This document shows, piece after piece, positions 48,478-59,704 of a DNA stretch of 64,000 nt. This stretch comes from Erwinia aphidicola. GTDB lineage: Bacteria; Pseudomonadota; Gammaproteobacteria; Enterobacterales; Enterobacteriaceae. The DNA lies in assembly GCF_014773485.1 (NCBI RefSeq), contig NZ_JACXBP010000005.1, positions 310,001 to 374,000 of the forward strand, written 5' to 3'. The position numbers and the translations under genes were made by a program. Positions within the stretch are counted from its first letter, which is position 1. Each line of letters begins with the position of its first letter. The notes beneath the pieces were generated by a model. The model had not been told where the DNA came from, searched no databases, and saw only the letters and a list, made by a program, of their open reading frames with translations.

Positions 48478-48508
48478 TAAAAGAAACCCCACGAATAAAC
48501 GTGGGGTT
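48478..48508 (-). terminator. bolA terminator
   Basis: A 9-bp perfect stem (AACCCCACG / CGTGGGGTT, 6-nt loop) with a T-rich tail (TTTCTTTTA) on the minus strand. Confidence 0.85.
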
Positions 48509-48560
48509 CATCTGTAGTCTGAAACGGACCCGTAGGCCGTTTTCTGTGAGTGCGCTTAAT

Positions 48561-48875
48561 TTACGCCAGGGTTCCGGCGCCACGGCAGTTCGGTGAGGCG
48601 GGTACGGTATCCTGTAACCCCTCCCACTCCTTCAAGGTGTAGCTGTGTAATGCCAGTGCATGCACGCTGCCCGCCAGCTCCTCAGACAACACGCCATAAA
48701 TAGCGCGATGCCGCGTGAGGAAACGCTGATCGACAAAGCTGTCGCTAACGATCACGACTTTGAAATGACTCTCTGCACCCGCCGGCACGTTATGGCGGTA
48801 GCTTTCATCATGCACTTCAAGGTGCACCGGCGAAAACGCCGTACGTAACTTTTCTTCTATTTGTTCGCGGATCAT
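48561..48875 (-). CDS. bolA: BolA transcription/iron-sulfur regulator
   Basis: 104 residues from the ATG at 48875 ([14 protein letters not shown]). BolA is a stress-induced regulator of morphology and biofilm that forms iron-sulfur complexes with monothiol glutaredoxin. Conserved [19 protein letters not shown] and [15 protein letters not shown] are present. The 12 extra residues of the longer frame are not conserved. In E. coli it precedes tig; here 3.4 kb of inserted DNA separates them. Confidence 0.96.
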   Translation of the reverse strand: MIREQIEEKLRTAFSPVHLEVHDESYRHNVPAGAESHFKVVIVSDSFVDQRFLTRHRAIYGVLSEELAGSVHALALHSYTLKEWEGLQDTVPASPNCRGAGTLA

Positions 48876-49163
48876 ACCTGAACTCCTCTGATGCAGAGAA
48901 CTACGCCCCATCCCTTTAAATCGTAGTCTGTTTTTAGCTAAAACTGGCCCGTTTTACTGAATTTTTCCCACCATGGCAGATAACTCTGACGGCACAAAGA
49001 AACCTAACGCGGTTCCGAAGGTCAAAGCGTCACGCGTTCAGATGTCTGAAAAATCCGCAACGCGATGAATTTACGCGCTATCAGGGCTTCCACTGGCTAC
49101 TGGCGATGTTATGATGACCGCAGTTTTGTCAGCAATACTACTCACGTTATCGAGAAAATAAGC

Positions 49164-49742
49164 ATGTTAAAAAAATTATTTTTCCCTCTGCTGGCCGCAT
49201 TTATTCTGGCTGGCTGTGCGAGTAACAGCAATACGCTTGATGTAGCACCAAAAATTCAGCTGCCGCAGCGCGACCCAAGCCTGATGGGCATCACCGTCAG
49301 CATCAACGGGGCCGATCAGCGCAGCGATCAGGCTCTGGCGAAGGTAAACCGCGACGGCCAGCTCATCACGTTGACGCCATCACGCGACCTGCGCTTCCTG
49401 CTGCAGGAAACGCTGGAGAAACAAATGACGGCCCGTGGTTATATGATCGGCCCTAACGGCGCGGTTGACCTGCAGATCGTGGTTAATGGTCTGTATGCCG
49501 ATGTCACCGAGGGCAACGTGCGTTACAGCATCACGACCAAAGCGGATATCTCGATCATTGCCACCGCGAAAAACGGCAGCAAACAGGTCAAGAACTACCG
49601 TCAGACTAACAGCGTTGAAGGGGCCTTCTCCGCCACCAATCAGAAAATCACTAATGTCGTGAACCAGAGTCTGGGCGACGTGATTGCTGATATGGCGCAG
49701 GATACCAGCGTGAGCGAATTCATTAAGCAGAACGCGCGTTAA
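49164..49742 (+). CDS. yajG: YajG lipoprotein
   Basis: 192 residues from the ATG at 49164. Signal peptide with lipobox FILAGC (Cys18) and the YajG-family body (PSLMGITVSINGADQRSDQA...). The longer frame begins 33 codons upstream without a signal sequence. It is 44 nt upstream of ampG, same operon as in E. coli. Function unknown. Confidence 0.94.
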   Translation: MLKKLFFPLLAAFILAGCASNSNTLDVAPKIQLPQRDPSLMGITVSINGADQRSDQALAKVNRDGQLITLTPSRDLRFLLQETLEKQMTARGYMIGPNGAVDLQIVVNGLYADVTEGNVRYSITTKADISIIATAKNGSKQVKNYRQTNSVEGAFSATNQKITNVVNQSLGDVIADMAQDTSVSEFIKQNAR

Positions 49743-49786
49743 TCCCCCCTGGCCCGGCAGGAAGCCGGGCCTGATTTAAGGTCCGT

Positions 49787-51274
49787 ATGTCCAATCACTA
49801 TCTGCAGATTTTCACCCGGCGCAATTCTGCCCTCCTTCTATTACTCGGTTTCGCCTCCGGCCTTCCGCTGGCTCTGACATCCGGTACGCTGCAGGCGTGG
49901 ATGGCGGTGGAAAATGTCGATATCAAAACCATCGGCTTCTTTTCACTGGTCGGTCAGGCCTATGTCTTTAAGTTCCTCTGGTCCCCGCTGATGGACCGCT
50001 ACACGCCGCCGTTTCTCGGGCGCAGGCGTGGATGGCTATTACTCACGCAGCTGCTGCTGATTGTCGGCATTGCGCTAATGGGCTTTATGCAGCCCTCACG
50101 TGACCTGACCATGCTGGCTGCGCTGGCGGTGCTGGTTGCGTTCTGCTCGGCCTCCCAGGATATCGTTTTTGATGCATGGAAAACCGACGTGCTCTCCGCT
50201 GTTGAACGCGGTAACGGTGCGGCCATCAGCGTGCTGGGCTACCGGCTGGCAATGCTGGTTTCTGGCGGTCTGGCGTTGTGGCTGGCAGACCGTTACCTCG
50301 GCTGGCAGGCGATCTGGTGGCTGATGGCAGCGATGATGGTGCCCGGCGTGATTGCCACGCTGCTGGCGAAAGAGCCAGACAGCAGCATTGCCCGGCCTAA
50401 CACGCTGGAAGAAGCGGTCATTGCTCCCCTGCGCGATTTCTTTAACCGTAATAATGCGTGGCTTATCCTGTCGCTGATTGTGCTCTACAAGCTCGGGGAT
50501 GCCTTTGCGGCCAGCCTGACGACTATCTTCCTGATCCGCGGCGTTGGCTTTGATGCCGGCGACGTTGGGCTGGTGAATAAAACGCTGGGGCTGATCGCGA
50601 CCATTATTGGCGCACTGGCAGGCGGCGTGCTGATGCAGCGGCTCAGCCTGTTCCGTGCCCTGCTGCTGTTTGGCATTTTTCAGGCAGTTTCTAACCTCGG
50701 TTATTGGGTACTTTCAGTCACCGACAAACATCTCTACAGCATGGCTGTCGCAGTGTTTGTTGAAAACCTGTGCGGCGGAATGGGCACGGCGGCCTTTGTC
50801 GCTTTACTGATGACGCTGTGCAATAAGTCATTTTCCGCCACCCAGTTCGCGCTGCTCTCTGCTCTCTCTGCCGTCGGGCGGGTCTATGTCGGGCCGGTGG
50901 CAGGATGGTTTGTTGAAAGCTGGGGCTGGCCTACCTTCTATGCATTCTCGGTGATCGCTGCGCTACCCGGGCTGTTACTGCTGCTCGGGTGCCGAACCAC
51001 GCTGGAATATGCGCAGAATAATGCTGATTTTCTGCCACGCACAGACTACCCTTCAGGGTATCGCTGGGCGGTGCGCGGGCTGATCGCCGGCTGCGCACTG
51101 CTGATCGCGTGGCTGCTGACGCTGGCGGTAAATGCACTGGGCTGGCTGACGTTACAGGGCATCAGTTCTGCTCTGTTTGAAGGCGGGATCGCGCTGTTGC
51201 TGGCGGGCATTGTCTGTGGGACCCTGCTTGACTTCCTCTCCCTGCGTAAAACGCACAGACGGTTAAATTTGTAG
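49787..51274 (+). CDS. ampG: Muropeptide permease AmpG
   Basis: A 495-residue (E. coli 491) inner membrane MFS-type transporter, with about 14 helices, that imports anhydromuropeptides for cell wall recycling and beta-lactamase induction. Conserved parts are FASGLPLALTSGTLQAWM near the N-terminus and the loop LMDRYTPPFLGRRRGW. It is co-transcribed with yajG. Confidence 0.96.
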   Translation: MSNHYLQIFTRRNSALLLLLGFASGLPLALTSGTLQAWMAVENVDIKTIGFFSLVGQAYVFKFLWSPLMDRYTPPFLGRRRGWLLLTQLLLIVGIALMGFMQPSRDLTMLAALAVLVAFCSASQDIVFDAWKTDVLSAVERGNGAAISVLGYRLAMLVSGGLALWLADRYLGWQAIWWLMAAMMVPGVIATLLAKEPDSSIARPNTLEEAVIAPLRDFFNRNNAWLILSLIVLYKLGDAFAASLTTIFLIRGVGFDAGDVGLVNKTLGLIATIIGALAGGVLMQRLSLFRALLLFGIFQAVSNLGYWVLSVTDKHLYSMAVAVFVENLCGGMGTAAFVALLMTLCNKSFSATQFALLSALSAVGRVYVGPVAGWFVESWGWPTFYAFSVIAALPGLLLLLGCRTTLEYAQNNADFLPRTDYPSGYRWAVRGLIAGCALLIAWLLTLAVNALGWLTLQGISSALFEGGIALLLAGIVCGTLLDFLSLRKTHRRLNL

Positions 51275-51797
51275 CGTTTTTTGCCTGAAGCGAGAATGTT
51301 AATAAAATTATCCGTACAACAATGAGTTAACAAACCCGGATCGGCCGTTGGCCATCCGGGCGCCAGCCCAGCGGAAACCCATCAGCGATACTGATAGCTT
51401 CGCCCGAATATTATTTTGCCTATTTATTAATTCGCTCAAAAAAAAATCGCGCTCATCCGGCCTGTCATTTTGAGGTATTAAAACCCGGTGAGTAATTATT
51501 TTAAGTTAATTTATATCGCTTAAATGATGCGTTTTTGTTAAATAATTGGTGCATTGAATGACTGGTTATAGCAGATACAATTTCTGTAGGGTTTTTTTCA
51601 TCGGATTTTGTTATATTAGCGCCAACCCTTTGCCAGCATTCATATTTTGTCACCTCCGGCAACATATGTGACAGCGTTTGCAAAAGGTGTCAACACGCCG
51701 CTGACACAACCTGTTGCAGGTTTACAGTACTGAAACCTTCCCGTAAAATGCCGCCACACTTAAACGACAATAGAGCCCTTGTCATTGAGGTCGTTAA
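51275..51797. other. Upstream region of the cyo operon
   Basis: 523 nt, AT-rich, no gene. It should contain the cyoABCDE promoter. Two GTTAA-containing sequences, AGTTAATTTA (51504-51513) and TGTTAAATAA (51536-51545), resemble ArcA half-sites about three helical turns apart. That would fit the known ArcA repression of cyo in low oxygen, but the match is weak. Confidence 0.4.
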
Positions 51798-52736
51798 ATG
51801 AGACTCAGGAAATACAATAAAAGTTTGGGGATTTTGTCATTAATCGCAAGCATGGTTTTGTTAAGTGGTTGTGATAGTGCGTTATTAAGTCCCAAAGGAC
51901 AGGTTGCAATGGAGCAACGCTCGCTGATTTTGACGGCCTTTGGCCTGATGATGATCGTCGTTATTCCGGCAGTCTTAATGGCCATCGTGTTCGCCTGGAA
52001 ATATCGGGCATCGAACACCAATGCAAAATACAGCCCTAACTGGTCCCACTCGAACAAAGTGGAAGCCGTGGTCTGGACTGTGCCGATCTTGATCATTGTC
52101 TTCCTTGGTATTCTGACGTGGAAATCAACCCACGCGCTGGAACCGAGCAAGCCACTGGCGTCGGATGCTAAGCCTGTAGTGATTGAAGTTGTGTCACTTG
52201 ACTGGAAATGGTTGTTCATTTACCCAGAGCAGGGTATCGCTACCGTGAACCAGATTGCTTTCCCGGCTAACCGCCCGGTCAGCTTCAAGATTACTTCAAA
52301 CACCGTAATGAACTCCTTCTTTATTCCAACCCTCGGTAGCCAGATTTACGCTATGGCGGGCATGCAAACTAAATTGCATCTGATTGCGAATGAAGCCGGC
52401 ACTTTTGACGGTATCTCCTCCAACTTCAGTGGTCGTGGTTTCTCTGGTATGAAGTTCAAGGCGATTGCTACCCCTGACGAAGCGACTTTCGATCAGTGGG
52501 TTGCCAAAGCTAAGCAGTCTCCAGATACCCTCACTACGATGGATGATTTTAAAAAGCTGGCAGCGCCTAGCGAAAATCACCCGGTTGAATTCTTCTCAAG
52601 TGTTAAACCTGAACTGTTCCAGGACATCATTGGTCAGTTCAAGATGAATCACGGCGGAAGCATGGACATGTCACACGGCGAAGGCCATGAAGGCATGGAT
52701 ATGAGCAACACCGCTAAAGCGGGAGCCGAGGAATAA
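51798..52736 (+). CDS. cyoA: Cytochrome bo3 ubiquinol oxidase subunit II
   Basis: A 312-residue lipoprotein (lipobox LLSGC, Cys25) with two membrane helices and a periplasmic cupredoxin-like domain that lacks the CuA ligands, as in quinol oxidases. Characteristic segments are [23 protein letters not shown] and [21 protein letters not shown]. The C-terminus is Met/His-rich ([14 protein letters not shown]). First gene of cyoABCDE, 4 nt before cyoB. Confidence 0.98.
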   Translation: MRLRKYNKSLGILSLIASMVLLSGCDSALLSPKGQVAMEQRSLILTAFGLMMIVVIPAVLMAIVFAWKYRASNTNAKYSPNWSHSNKVEAVVWTVPILIIVFLGILTWKSTHALEPSKPLASDAKPVVIEVVSLDWKWLFIYPEQGIATVNQIAFPANRPVSFKITSNTVMNSFFIPTLGSQIYAMAGMQTKLHLIANEAGTFDGISSNFSGRGFSGMKFKAIATPDEATFDQWVAKAKQSPDTLTTMDDFKKLAAPSENHPVEFFSSVKPELFQDIIGQFKMNHGGSMDMSHGEGHEGMDMSNTAKAGAEE

Positions 52737-52740
52737 TACG

Positions 52741-54732
52741 ATGTTAGGAAAATTAACACTGGATGCAGTGCCGTATCATGAACCTATTATCATGGTTACG
52801 GTTGCCGCTATCATCCTGGGCGGTTTGGCGCTTGTCGCCGCTCTGACTTACTTCGGTAAGTGGAAATACCTGTGGACCGAGTGGCTGACCTCAGTTGACC
52901 ATAAAAAACTCGGTATCATGTACATCATCATGGCTTTCGTCATGCTGCTGCGCGGCTTTGCCGATGCAGTAATGATGCGTACTCAGCAGGTACTCGCTTC
53001 TGCGGGTGAAGCTGGCATTCTGCCACCGCACCACTACGACCAGATCTTCACTGCCCACGGCGTGATTATGATCTTCTTCGTAGCGATGCCGTTTGTTGTT
53101 GGTCTGATGAACATCGCTGTTCCTCTGCAGATCGGCGCACGCGACGTGGCCTTCCCGTTCCTGAACAACCTGAGCTTCTGGTTCACGGCTGTCGGTGTGG
53201 TGCTGGTTAACCTGTCACTGGGCGTGGGCGAATTCGCTCAGACCGGCTGGCTGGCTTATCCACCACTTTCGGGGGCGGAATACAGTCCGGGGGTCGGTGT
53301 TGACTACTGGATATGGAGTCTACAGCTCTCCGGTATTGGTACGACCCTGACAGGTATCAACTTCTTCGTGACCATCATGAAGATGCGTGCGCCTGGCATG
53401 ACTATGTTCAAAATGCCGGTGTTCACCTGGGCTTCCCTGTGTACTAACGTGCTGATCATCGCTGCGTTCCCGGTTCTGACCGTGACGTTGGCTCTGCTGA
53501 CCCTTGACCGTTATCTTGGTTTCCATTTCTTTACCAATGATATGGGCGGCAACATGATGATGTACGTCAACCTGATTTGGGTTTGGGGTCATCCGGAAGT
53601 TTACATTCTGGTTCTGCCGGTCTTCGGTGTGTTCTCAGAAGTTGTTGCTACCTTCTCGAAAAAGCGTCTGTTTGGTTACACCTCACTGGTGTGGGCAACG
53701 GTGGTTATTACCGTACTGTCCTTCATCGTGTGGCTGCACCACTTCTTCACCATGGGTGCGGGTGCCAACGTCAACGCCTTCTTCGGTATTATGACGATGA
53801 TCATCGCCATTCCTACCGGGGTTAAAATCTTTAACTGGCTGTTCACCATGTATCAGGGTCGCATTCAGATGCACTCCTGCATGCTGTGGACCATTGGCTT
53901 CCTGGTGACCTTCTCTGTAGGTGGTATGACCGGGGTTCTGCTGGCCGTGCCAGGTGCAGACTTCGTGCTGCACAACAGTCTGTTCCTGATTGCTCACTTC
54001 CATAACGTGATTATCGGTGGTGTTGTATTCGGTTGCTTTGCTGGTGTGACTTACTGGTTCCCGAAAGCATTCGGCTTCAAGCTGAATGAAACTTGGGGTA
54101 TCCGTGCGTTTTGGTTCTGGATTATCGGCTTCTTCGTTGCCTTTATGCCGCTGTACGTACTGGGCTTCATGGGTATGACCCGTCGTATTAGTCAGGATAT
54201 CGATCCACAGTTCCACCCGATGCTGGTTGTTGCGGCATGTGGTGCTGGCCTGATCGCCTGTGGTGTTATCTGCCAGATTACCCAGTTCTACGTTTCGGTC
54301 CGTGACCGTGAACAGCTGCGTGACCTGACCGGTGACCCGTGGGGTGCGCGTACCCTGGAGTGGGCAACCTCTTCACCACCGCCGTTCTATAACTTTGCTG
54401 TAGTACCTGAAATTCACGAGCGCGATGCGTTCTGGGAAATGAAGGAAAAAGGTGAAGCGTATAAGCAGCCGGCTCACTATGAAGAAATTCATATGCCGAA
54501 GAACAGCGGCGCTGGTGTGGTAATTGGTTTCTTCAGCGTACTCTTTGGTTTTGCAGCGATCTGGCATATCTGGTGGCTGGTAGGCCTGTCATTCCTGGGC
54601 ATGATCGTGTCCTGGATCGTCAAGAGCTTTGACGAAGACGTGGATTACTACGTTCCTGTTGCTGAGATTCAAAAAATCGAGAATCAGCACTTTGACGAAA
54701 TTAGCAAAGCAGGTCTGAAAAATGTCGACTGA
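52741..54732 (+). CDS. cyoB: Cytochrome bo3 ubiquinol oxidase subunit I
   Basis: 663 residues, identical in length to E. coli. The catalytic haem-copper subunit, with 15 helices, reduces oxygen to water and pumps protons. Haem and copper ligands are visible in [30 protein letters not shown] (His-Tyr crosslink), WLHHFFTMG and [13 protein letters not shown]. It overlaps cyoC by 11 nt. Confidence 0.98.
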   Translation: MLGKLTLDAVPYHEPIIMVTVAAIILGGLALVAALTYFGKWKYLWTEWLTSVDHKKLGIMYIIMAFVMLLRGFADAVMMRTQQVLASAGEAGILPPHHYDQIFTAHGVIMIFFVAMPFVVGLMNIAVPLQIGARDVAFPFLNNLSFWFTAVGVVLVNLSLGVGEFAQTGWLAYPPLSGAEYSPGVGVDYWIWSLQLSGIGTTLTGINFFVTIMKMRAPGMTMFKMPVFTWASLCTNVLIIAAFPVLTVTLALLTLDRYLGFHFFTNDMGGNMMMYVNLIWVWGHPEVYILVLPVFGVFSEVVATFSKKRLFGYTSLVWATVVITVLSFIVWLHHFFTMGAGANVNAFFGIMTMIIAIPTGVKIFNWLFTMYQGRIQMHSCMLWTIGFLVTFSVGGMTGVLLAVPGADFVLHNSLFLIAHFHNVIIGGVVFGCFAGVTYWFPKAFGFKLNETWGIRAFWFWIIGFFVAFMPLYVLGFMGMTRRISQDIDPQFHPMLVVAACGAGLIACGVICQITQFYVSVRDREQLRDLTGDPWGARTLEWATSSPPPFYNFAVVPEIHERDAFWEMKEKGEAYKQPAHYEEIHMPKNSGAGVVIGFFSVLFGFAAIWHIWWLVGLSFLGMIVSWIVKSFDEDVDYYVPVAEIQKIENQHFDEISKAGLKNVD

Positions 54733-55336
54733 AACTGTGACTAAACACCACGACGCCCATGCGGAGCATGGGCATCACGATGCAGGAGCCAATAAAGTCT
54801 TCGGCTTCTGGATCTACCTGATGAGTGACTGCATCATCTTCGCAACCCTGTTTGCGACCTATGGTGTGATGGTAAACAACACCGCGGGTGGCCCGGCAGG
54901 GAAAGATATCTTTGAACTGCCGTTCGTCCTGGTGGAAACCGCCCTGCTTCTGTTGAGCTCCATTACCTATGGTTTTGCAGTTATCAACATGAACAAAGAG
55001 CAGAAAGGTGCAGTTATCGGCTGGTTGGCGATGACGTTCCTGTTCGGCCTGGGCTTCATCGGTATGGAGATCTATGAATTCCATCACCTGATTAAAGAAG
55101 GTTTCGGCCCTGACCGTAGTGGCTTCCTGTCTGCCTTCTTTACGCTGGTAGGAACTCACGGTCTGCATGTGACGTCTGGTCTGATCTGGATGCTGGTGCT
55201 GATGTATCAGATTGCCACTCGTGGTCTTAACGCAACTAACCGTACCCGTATCATGTGCCTCAGCCTGTTCTGGCACTTCCTGGATGTGGTTTGGATCTGC
55301 GTATTCACCATTGTTTACCTGATGGGGGTTATGTAA
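54722..55336 (+). CDS. cyoC: Cytochrome bo3 ubiquinol oxidase subunit III
   Basis: A 204-residue membrane protein with five helices, the standard length. It starts within the end of cyoB, and its stop overlaps the cyoD start by one base (TAATG). Conserved [19 protein letters not shown] and [18 protein letters not shown] are present. Confidence 0.97.
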   Translation: MSTETVTKHHDAHAEHGHHDAGANKVFGFWIYLMSDCIIFATLFATYGVMVNNTAGGPAGKDIFELPFVLVETALLLLSSITYGFAVINMNKEQKGAVIGWLAMTFLFGLGFIGMEIYEFHHLIKEGFGPDRSGFLSAFFTLVGTHGLHVTSGLIWMLVLMYQIATRGLNATNRTRIMCLSLFWHFLDVVWICVFTIVYLMGVM

Positions 55337-55665
55337 TGAGCCATCCTGCAACTGAACATGGCGCTTCTCATGGTAGCGTGAAGTCTTATATGATCGGCTT
55401 TATCCTGTCGATCATTCTGACCGGTATCCCATTCTGGATGGTGATGGACGGTGGCGCTTCTAAAGCCACTATCCTAGCTGTGGTTCTGGTATGTGCCGTA
55501 GTCCAGGTGCTGGTGCACCTGGTGTACTTCCTGCACCTGGACAGCAAGTCCGAGGGGGGCTGGAACCTGATTGCTATCGTGTTTGCAGCACTTATCATCC
55601 TGATTGTTGTTGTCGGCTCGCTATGGATCATGTGGAACCTCAACTACAACATGATGAGCCACTAA
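55336..55665 (+). CDS. cyoD: Cytochrome bo3 ubiquinol oxidase subunit IV
   Basis: A 109-residue three-helix assembly subunit. The start overlaps the cyoC stop. It contains the conserved [21 protein letters not shown]. Confidence 0.97.
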   Translation: MSHPATEHGASHGSVKSYMIGFILSIILTGIPFWMVMDGGASKATILAVVLVCAVVQVLVHLVYFLHLDSKSEGGWNLIAIVFAALIILIVVVGSLWIMWNLNYNMMSH

Positions 55666-55678
55666 CCGAGCTACTGTG

Positions 55679-56566
55679 ATGATTAAGCAATACCTGCAAG
55701 TAACAAAACCAGGAATTATTTTCGGAAATTTAATTTCTGTCATCGGGGGATTTCTGCTGGCTTCGAAAGGCAGCATTGACTATGCCCTGTTTGTCTCCAC
55801 CTTAGTCGGTGTTTCGCTGGTGGTCGCATCGGGTTGTGTTTATAACAACTTTATCGACCGTGATATCGACAAAAAAATGGAGAGGACCAAGAATCGGGTG
55901 CTGGTAAAAGGCCTTATCTCTCCGAAATTAAGCCTGGTTTATGCAACCGTTCTGGGTATTGCTGGCTTCGCGCTGTTGTATTTCGGAGCAAATCCGCTGG
56001 CGATGTGGCTGGCGGTGATGGGCTTTGTGGTTTATGTCGGCGTCTACAGCCTGTACATGAAGCGCAACTCCGTGTACGGCACGCTGATTGGTAGCCTGTC
56101 CGGCGCTGCGCCGCCGGTCATTGGCTACTGTGCCGTGACCAACCAGTTTGATGCTGGTGCGTTGATCCTGCTGGCTATCTTTAGCCTGTGGCAGATGCCG
56201 CATTCTTATGCGATAGCCATCTTCCGCTTTAAAGATTACCAGGCCGCTAACATCCCGGTTCTGCCGGTGGTGAAAGGTATCTCGGTGGCGAAAAACCATA
56301 TTACGCTCTATATCCTGGCGTTTATGGTTGCCACGCTGATGCTGACGCTGGTGGGTTATGCGGGCTACAAATATCTGGTCGTGGCAGCCGCCGTGAGTGT
56401 CTGGTGGCTGGGGATGGCACTGTCAGGTTACAAAACTCAGAACGATCGTGTCTGGGCGCGTAAGCTGTTTGTGTTCTCGATTGTGGCCATCACTGCGCTA
56501 AGCGTGATGATGTCCATCGACTTTATGACCCCGGCGTCAAAAGACCTGCTGACGATGGTCAGATAA
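55679..56566 (+). CDS. cyoE: Protohaem IX farnesyltransferase (haem O synthase)
   Basis: 295 residues from the ATG at 55679 (a GTG one codon earlier is less likely). A UbiA-type membrane prenyltransferase that makes haem O for the bo3 oxidase. The Asp-rich motif [18 protein letters not shown] and the second motif [15 protein letters not shown] are intact. Last gene of the operon. Confidence 0.97.
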   Translation: MIKQYLQVTKPGIIFGNLISVIGGFLLASKGSIDYALFVSTLVGVSLVVASGCVYNNFIDRDIDKKMERTKNRVLVKGLISPKLSLVYATVLGIAGFALLYFGANPLAMWLAVMGFVVYVGVYSLYMKRNSVYGTLIGSLSGAAPPVIGYCAVTNQFDAGALILLAIFSLWQMPHSYAIAIFRFKDYQAANIPVLPVVKGISVAKNHITLYILAFMVATLMLTLVGYAGYKYLVVAAAVSVWWLGMALSGYKTQNDRVWARKLFVFSIVAITALSVMMSIDFMTPASKDLLTMVR

Positions 56567-56586
56567 CAGCACGAACCATCACTACT

Positions 56587-56615
56587 AAGGGCGCGATTTC
56601 GCGCCCTTTCTTTTT
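56587..56615 (+). terminator. cyoABCDE terminator
   Basis: Stem AAGGGCGCGA / TCGCGCCCTT with a tight loop, followed by a T-rich tail (TCTTTTT). Confidence 0.9.
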
Positions 56616-56726
56616 GTTACCACTGCTTAAAAAGTAATGTTTTACCCGCCCTCTCCTGCCACTTAAAATAGACAAAAATTACCCCAAAGATTTCCAGATG
56701 AAGGGTATCCCCGCATTGAGGTAGTA

Positions 56727-58094
56727 ATGAACGATAATAAAATGACCCCGGTCGAGCTGCGTGCGACATGGGGTTTAGGAACGGTCTTTTCCCTGCGCAT
56801 GCTGGGAATGTTTATGGTATTACCCGTTCTCACCACTTATGGCATGGCATTGCAGGGAGCAAGTGAAGCACTGATCGGACTGGCTATTGGCATCTACGGC
56901 TTAGCCCAGGCCATCTTTCAAATTCCATTCGGGCTGTTGTCCGACCGCATAGGTCGTAAGCCGCTCATCGTTGGCGGCCTGCTGATCTTTGTTATTGGCA
57001 GCGTGATTGCCGCGATGACCACCTCTATCTGGGGGGTGATCCTTGGCCGCGCACTGCAGGGATCCGGCGCCATTGCCGCTGCAGTGATGGCGCTGCTGTC
57101 CGACCTGACGCGCGAGCAGAACCGCACCAAAGCGATGGCGTTTATCGGCATCAGCTTCGGGATTACCTTTGCGATAGCGATGGTTCTTGGCCCGATTATC
57201 ACCAACGCGCTGGGCCTGCATGCGCTGTTCTGGATGATTGCCCTGCTGGCAACTGCGGGCATTGTTATCACGCTGCTGGTGGTTCCCTCTGCCTCCAACC
57301 ACGTGCTGAACCGTGAGTCCGGGATTGTGAAAGGCAGTATACGTGATGTGCTGGCCAACAGCCGTCTGGTCAAACTCAATATCGGCATCCTCTGCCTGCA
57401 CATCCTGCTGATGTCGAGCTTCGTTGCCCTGCCCGGCCAGTTTGAGCAGGCCGGCCTGCCCGCCGCCGAGCACTGGAAAGTCTATCTGGTCACTATGCTG
57501 GTGGCCTTCGCCGCCGTACTGCCGTTTATCATCTACGCCGAAGTGAAACGCCGCATGAAGCGGGTATTTGTCGGCTGCGTGGCGCTGGTGCTGGTGGCTG
57601 AAGTGGTGCTGTGGGGCGCAGGTAACCATTTCTGGACGCTGGTGATTGGCGTTCAGCTGTTCTTTATCGGCTTTAACCTGATGGAAGCCATCCTGCCCTC
57701 GCTGGTCAGTAAAGAGTCCCCTCCGGGATACAAAGGGACGGCGATGGGTCTCTACTCCACCAGCCAGTTCCTTGGGGTGGCCATTGGCGGCAGCATGGGC
57801 GGCTGGGTGTACGGTCATATCGATGCACAAAGCGTGTTCCTGGTCGGGGCGCTGGTGGCGTTCGTCTGGCTGCTGGTGAGCCTGACTATGCAGGAACCGC
57901 CCTATGTCAGCAGCCTGCGCGTTACTTTGGAAGGAAGTTCGCTGGATAAAAGCGAGCTGGAGCGCCAGCTGAAGGCTCAGCCAGGCGTTTCCGCGGTGTT
58001 TATCGTGGCGGAAGAGAAAAGTGCCTACATCAAAATCGACAGCAAAGTGACCAACCGTGCCGAGATTGAGAAACTCATCGCGACAGCAGCTTAA
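56727..58094 (+). CDS. yajR: MFS transporter YajR
   Basis: 455 residues (E. coli 454). Twelve helices of the major facilitator family with motif A GLLSDRIGRKP, plus the extra cytosolic YAM domain at the C-terminus (about 395-455, LEGSSLDKSELERQLKAQPG...). The substrate is unknown. It is convergent with yajQ. Confidence 0.95.
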   Translation: MNDNKMTPVELRATWGLGTVFSLRMLGMFMVLPVLTTYGMALQGASEALIGLAIGIYGLAQAIFQIPFGLLSDRIGRKPLIVGGLLIFVIGSVIAAMTTSIWGVILGRALQGSGAIAAAVMALLSDLTREQNRTKAMAFIGISFGITFAIAMVLGPIITNALGLHALFWMIALLATAGIVITLLVVPSASNHVLNRESGIVKGSIRDVLANSRLVKLNIGILCLHILLMSSFVALPGQFEQAGLPAAEHWKVYLVTMLVAFAAVLPFIIYAEVKRRMKRVFVGCVALVLVAEVVLWGAGNHFWTLVIGVQLFFIGFNLMEAILPSLVSKESPPGYKGTAMGLYSTSQFLGVAIGGSMGGWVYGHIDAQSVFLVGALVAFVWLLVSLTMQEPPYVSSLRVTLEGSSLDKSELERQLKAQPGVSAVFIVAEEKSAYIKIDSKVTNRAEIEKLIATAA

Positions 58095-58113
58095 TTAACA
58101 GGCGGGCAGAAAG

Positions 58114-58144
58114 CAGGGGCCGATGGTTTTCCAACCGGCCCCTG
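58114..58144. terminator. Hairpin between yajR and yajQ
   Basis: A 9-bp stem (CAGGGGCCG / CGGCCCCTG, 13-nt loop) between convergent genes. No strong U-tract on either strand. Confidence 0.5.
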
Positions 58145-58154
58145 GAAGTTAGAG

Positions 58155-58646
58155 TTAGTCGCGGAAGTTCTTGAACTGGAACGGCTGGCCCAGATCGGCT
58201 TTGCGCACAATCGCCATCGCACTCTGCAAATCATCACGTGATTTACCGGTGACGCGCAGTTCATCACCCTGAATCTGCGTCTGCACCTTCACTTTGCTGT
58301 CTTTAATCTGCTTCACCAGCTTTTTAGCGATGTCAGATTCGATGCCTTTTTTCATTTTGGCTTCGACACTCCAGCTTTTACCGCTGTGTACGATCTGCTC
58401 CGGCACATCAAGCGCTGCACCTTCGATGCCACGCTTCAGCAGCTTCTCGCGCAGAATGTCCACCAGCTGCTTAACCTGAAAATCAGATTCGCTCAGCACC
58501 TTGATGGATTCGTTCTTATCATTCAGCTCAAAGCTGGCTTCCACGCCGCGAAAGTCAAAGCGGGTAGCGATTTCACGGTTAGCAGTATCTACTGCGTTAC
58601 GCACTTCCTGCATATCAATTTCAGAAACGATATCGAAAGATGGCAT
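58155..58646 (-). CDS. yajQ: YajQ nucleotide-binding protein
   Basis: A 163-residue member of the YajQ/UPF0234 family with two ferredoxin-like domains. It starts [20 protein letters not shown] and ends [12 protein letters not shown]. Family members bind nucleotides, and a Xanthomonas relative binds cyclic di-GMP. Role here unknown. Confidence 0.95.
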   Translation of the reverse strand: MPSFDIVSEIDMQEVRNAVDTANREIATRFDFRGVEASFELNDKNESIKVLSESDFQVKQLVDILREKLLKRGIEGAALDVPEQIVHSGKSWSVEAKMKKGIESDIAKKLVKQIKDSKVKVQTQIQGDELRVTGKSRDDLQSAMAIVRKADLGQPFQFKNFRD

Positions 58647-58783
58647 GATCTATTCTCCTGATACTAAAGTGACAGGCATAATACCTGCTTGCCGCGGGTA
58701 AATAAAATGACAGGCGCTGATAGCTATAATAATGAGCAGGCGGGCTGCACGGCAATGAACATAACCCGCACGCGGGAGGAACA

Positions 58784-59704
58784 ATGAAAATTACCGTACT
58801 CGGATGCGGCGCTTTAGGGCAGATCTGGCTGGCTGCTCTTGATAAACAGGGACACGAGGTACAGGGCTGGCTGCGGGTTCCGCAACCTTACTGCTCGGTG
58901 AATGTGGTTGACCTTGACGGTCACACCGTCAACAAAACCTTTATTGCCAACGATCCGGCTTTTCTCGCCGCCAGCGAACTGCTGATTGTGACGCTTAAAG
59001 CCTGGCAGGTTTCTGAATCGGTTAAAAACCTGCAGGCTATTCTGCCGGAAAATTGCCCGGTGCTGCTGCTGCACAACGGTATGGGTACGTTGGATGAGTT
59101 GAGAAGCCTGCCCCAGCCGCTGCTGCGCGGCGTGACCACGCATGCGGCTAAGCGCGACGGCACGGTGATCGTCCATGTTGCTTCCGGCATTACTCATATT
59201 GGCCCAACATCGCCCGCGAGCGAAGCGATGAGCGATCTGGCAGAAATGCTGCATCTCGCCCTGCCCGACGTTGCGTGGCATAACAACGTGGCTTCCGCCG
59301 CGTGGCAGAAGCTGGAGGTTAACTGCGTGATAAACCCGCTCACAGTGCTGTACAACTGCACCAACGGCGAGCTGGCGCACAGGCGTGCGGAGATTGAGGC
59401 GCTGTGCGACGAAGTCGCCAGCGTGATGGAGCGTGAAGGTCAGCATATTTCACGCGAATGGCTGGTCGACTATGTCCTGGAAGTCATTCGCACCACCGCG
59501 GGTAATACCTCATCAATGCTGCAGGATATCCGCGCCCAGCGCCGCAGCGAAATCGACTATATCAACGGCTACGTCATCCGCCGCGCCCGTGCTCAGGGCA
59601 TCGCCACGCCGGAAAACAACCGTCTTTATGAATTTATTAAACGAAAGGAACATGATTATGACCGCGAATCCATCGGTTCTGGTTTGCCTGGCACCTGGCA
59701 GTGA
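58784..59704 (+). CDS. panE: 2-Dehydropantoate 2-reductase
   Basis: 306 residues (E. coli 303). It reduces ketopantoate to pantoate with NADPH in pantothenate and CoA synthesis. The Rossmann motif GCGALGQ is at the N-terminus, the catalytic Lys in [15 protein letters not shown], and the Glu-containing [12 protein letters not shown] is near the C-terminus. Its end overlaps yajL by 47 nt. Confidence 0.96.
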   Translation: MKITVLGCGALGQIWLAALDKQGHEVQGWLRVPQPYCSVNVVDLDGHTVNKTFIANDPAFLAASELLIVTLKAWQVSESVKNLQAILPENCPVLLLHNGMGTLDELRSLPQPLLRGVTTHAAKRDGTVIVHVASGITHIGPTSPASEAMSDLAEMLHLALPDVAWHNNVASAAWQKLEVNCVINPLTVLYNCTNGELAHRRAEIEALCDEVASVMEREGQHISREWLVDYVLEVIRTTAGNTSSMLQDIRAQRRSEIDYINGYVIRRARAQGIATPENNRLYEFIKRKEHDYDRESIGSGLPGTWQ

